The position numbers and the translations under genes are program-made. A stretch of 8,356 nucleotides of DNA from Caldifarciminota bacterium (GTDB taxonomy: Bacteria > WOR-3 > Hydrothermia > UBA1063 > CAJXJZ01), in assembly GCA_027073945.1 (NCBI GenBank), contig JALTEL010000282.1:1-8356 (forward strand). The letters run 5' to 3'. Positions 6,353 through 8,356 of the stretch are shown here, piece by piece. The notes beneath the pieces are model-generated. The model had not been told where the DNA came from. It saw nothing but the letters and a program-made list of their open reading frames with translations, and did no database searches. Numbering within the stretch: the stretch's first letter is position 1; each line of letters starts with the position of its first letter.

Positions 6353-8347
6353 ATGGGACTTTTTAAAATCCACAGTAAATATGCTCCGACAGGAGACCAG
6401 ATAACGGCAATTTCCGATCTCACAGAAGGAATTACTGCTGGTAAAAGATTCCAGGTGTTGCTTGGTGTGACCGGCTCAGGGAAGACATTTACAATAGCGA
6501 ATGTAATAAATAATGTTGAAAAGCCCACAATTATCATTTCGCATAACAAAACCCTTGCAGCTCAGCTATATGGTGAACTTAAACAACTTTTTCCTGATAA
6601 TGCTGTGGAGTATTTTATATCCTACTATGATTATTATCAGCCAGAGGCATATATACCAACAACAGATACGTACATTTCAAAGGATGCGGACATAAATGAG
6701 AACATAGAAAGGCTCAGATTGAGAGCCACAACAGCTTTGCTTGAACGTCGCGATGTTATTGTTATAGCATCTGTCTCTGCAATATATGGACTTGGTGAGC
6801 CCGGAGAACTGAAAAAGTTCTTTCTATCAATTAGTATGGGCGAAGAAATTCAGAGGGACACTTTTATTGAAAAACTCATAAACATGCAGTATAAAAGAAA
6901 TGACATGACTTTGATACCCGGCAATTTCAGGGTCAGGGGTGAAGTAATTGATATAGTGCCACCTTATGCAGAGCGTGCTATTCGAATAATTTTCGATGGG
7001 GATATTGTCAGTAAAATCGAGGAATTTGAGCCCATGACAAGAAAGAGAAAAGCTTACAGAGAAATTGTTTATTTTTATCCTGCAAGCCATTGGCTTACAT
7101 CAAAAGAGAGAATAAACAAAGCCATCGAGTCAATTGAAGAAGAACTCGAGAAAAGAATAAAAGAGTTTAGAGATCAAGGGAAATTGATAGAAGCTCAGAG
7201 AATCGAACAGAGAACAAGGTTTGATATAGCCATGCTGAAAGAGACGGGACATGTACAGGGTATTGAAAATTATTCAAGGCATTTGTCAGGCAGGTCCCCG
7301 GGATCAAGACCTGCTTGTCTTCTGGATTATTTCCCTTCCGATTATCTCACAATCATTGATGAGTCCCATGTTACAATACCACAGTTAAAAGCAATGTACA
7401 GAGGAGATCTGTCCAGAAAACTCACGCTTGTTGAACATGGCTTCAGATTGCCCAGTGCGCTCGATAACAGACCCCTTAAGTTTGAAGAATTCATGGATAT
7501 AGTCAATCAGGTTATTTTCATGTCTGCAACGCCTGGTCCATTTGAGCTTGGGCTTGTCAGGGGAAAGGTTGTTGAACAAATAGTCCGTCCTACAGGTGTT
7601 GTTGACCCTGAAATCATTGTAAGAAAAGCAGAGAATCAGGCAGAGGATATTGTTATGGAAATTGAAAAGAGGACAAAAAAAGGAGAAAGGGTACTTGTGA
7701 CAACCATTACAAAGCGAATGGCAGAACACCTTGCGGATTATTTGCTGAAGTTCGGGATAAAAGTTACCTATATGCATTCAGAAATTGACGCACTTAAAAG
7801 AATAAAAATTCTGCGAGATTTAAGAACAGGTGAGGTGGATGTGATTGTGGGTGTTAATTTGCTCAGAGAAGGTCTTGACCTACCTGAAGTTTCGCTTGTA
7901 ATAATAACCGATGCGGATAAAACAGGTTTTTTGCGGTCAGAGGTGGCTCTTATACAAACAGCAGGCCGTGCTGCGAGAAACGCAGCCGGCATGGTGATTA
8001 TGTATGCGGATGAAATATCAGATGCCATGGAAAATGCCATAAGAGAGACAGCAAGGAGAAGAAAGATTCAACTTGAGTACAATAAGAGGCACCATATTAT
8101 TCCTAAAACCGTCATTAAATCAAAAGCTGAGATTTTACAATCCACTCAGGTTGCGGATGAGGATGTGGGCAATGCTCTTGATGATATAAAAAACAGAATA
8201 ACGCTGGAGGTTGAAACGCTGAAGTCGTCGCTTAATAAAGATGAGCTTATTGAAGAACTTGAGAGGCGTATGAAAGAACATGCCAGCTTTCTGGAATTTG
8301 AAGAGGCGTCTATTTATAGAGATATACTTTTATCTTTAAAAAAATAA
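6353..8347 (+). CDS. uvrB: Excinuclease ABC subunit UvrB
   Basis: UvrB is the damage-verifying helicase of nucleotide excision repair. It is loaded by UvrA and then recruits UvrC for incision. The 664-aa protein is full length (E. coli 673). It opens with KYAPTGDQ and Walker A GVTGSGKT (38-45). The damage-probing beta-hairpin region YYDYYQPEAYIP (91-102) follows. Walker B is DESH (336-339), SATPGPFELG lies at 391-400, and the C-terminal helicase domain has LLREGLDLPEVSL (503-515) and QTAGRAARN (535-543). The C-terminal UVR domain (about 630-664, LEFEEASIYRD) binds UvrC. Some usually conserved positions differ, notably GSRPA (317-321) in place of GEPPP and Ala in QTAGRAARN. The gene starts three bases after the oxidoreductase stop and has no evident Shine-Dalgarno sequence, so reinitiation from the upstream gene is likely. 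It has no functional link to lipid A synthesis. Confidence 0.97.
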   Translation: MGLFKIHSKYAPTGDQITAISDLTEGITAGKRFQVLLGVTGSGKTFTIANVINNVEKPTIIISHNKTLAAQLYGELKQLFPDNAVEYFISYYDYYQPEAYIPTTDTYISKDADINENIERLRLRATTALLERRDVIVIASVSAIYGLGEPGELKKFFLSISMGEEIQRDTFIEKLINMQYKRNDMTLIPGNFRVRGEVIDIVPPYAERAIRIIFDGDIVSKIEEFEPMTRKRKAYREIVYFYPASHWLTSKERINKAIESIEEELEKRIKEFRDQGKLIEAQRIEQRTRFDIAMLKETGHVQGIENYSRHLSGRSPGSRPACLLDYFPSDYLTIIDESHVTIPQLKAMYRGDLSRKLTLVEHGFRLPSALDNRPLKFEEFMDIVNQVIFMSATPGPFELGLVRGKVVEQIVRPTGVVDPEIIVRKAENQAEDIVMEIEKRTKKGERVLVTTITKRMAEHLADYLLKFGIKVTYMHSEIDALKRIKILRDLRTGEVDVIVGVNLLREGLDLPEVSLVIITDADKTGFLRSEVALIQTAGRAARNAAGMVIMYADEISDAMENAIRETARRRKIQLEYNKRHHIIPKTVIKSKAEILQSTQVADEDVGNALDDIKNRITLEVETLKSSLNKDELIEELERRMKEHASFLEFEEASIYRDILLSLKK

Positions 8348-8356
8348 TATATAACG

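Overview
The window is an AT-rich bacterial segment (about 40% G+C by eye). It carries eight complete genes and one gene cut by the left edge, all on the plus strand and packed almost without spacers. Arginine is written mainly with AGA/AGG codons. The genes for lipid A synthesis, together with an FtsX/EnvC-type cell-division pair, point to a diderm (LPS-bearing) bacterium. The gene order lpxD-lpxC-fabZ-lpxA followed by a Gfo/Idh/MocA oxidoreductase differs from the Escherichia coli order (bamA-skp-lpxD-fabZ-lpxA-lpxB, with lpxC elsewhere). It fits a non-enterobacterial, possibly deep-branching diderm lineage, but I cannot name the taxon from sequence alone.

Layout. Positions 2-481 hold the C-terminal half of FtsX, the membrane subunit of the FtsEX division complex. 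Positions 478-1611 encode an EnvC-like coiled-coil/LytM protein that overlaps ftsX by four bases (ATGA). Its LytM domain has lost several metal and catalytic residues, so it is probably an amidase activator rather than an enzyme. A 93-base spacer (1612-1704), the only real intergenic gap, contains a good sigma70-type promoter candidate placed so close to the next ATG that its transcript would be nearly leaderless.

Positions 1705-6349 form a tightly overlapping block: a HAD-IA hydrolase, lpxD, lpxC, fabZ, lpxA and a Gfo/Idh/MocA oxidoreductase. Each junction overlaps by 4 to 29 bases. LpxA, LpxC and LpxD perform the first three steps of lipid A synthesis. FabZ acts on the same (3R)-hydroxyacyl-ACP pool and directs it to fatty acids. 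The oxidoreductase in this position is a candidate for making a 2,3-diamino sugar precursor for LpxA, but no partner aminotransferase is present here. Positions 6353-8347 encode full-length UvrB, the nucleotide-excision-repair helicase, three bases after the oxidoreductase and probably on the same transcript.

All of the genes belong to known families, and I see no mobile element, CRISPR array, tRNA, rRNA or wholly unknown gene. The points worth a second look are the degenerate LytM domain, the unassigned HAD enzyme built into an lpx operon, the orphan GnnA-like oxidoreductase, the near-leaderless promoter, the TTG start of lpxC, and the chain-length residue in LpxA.
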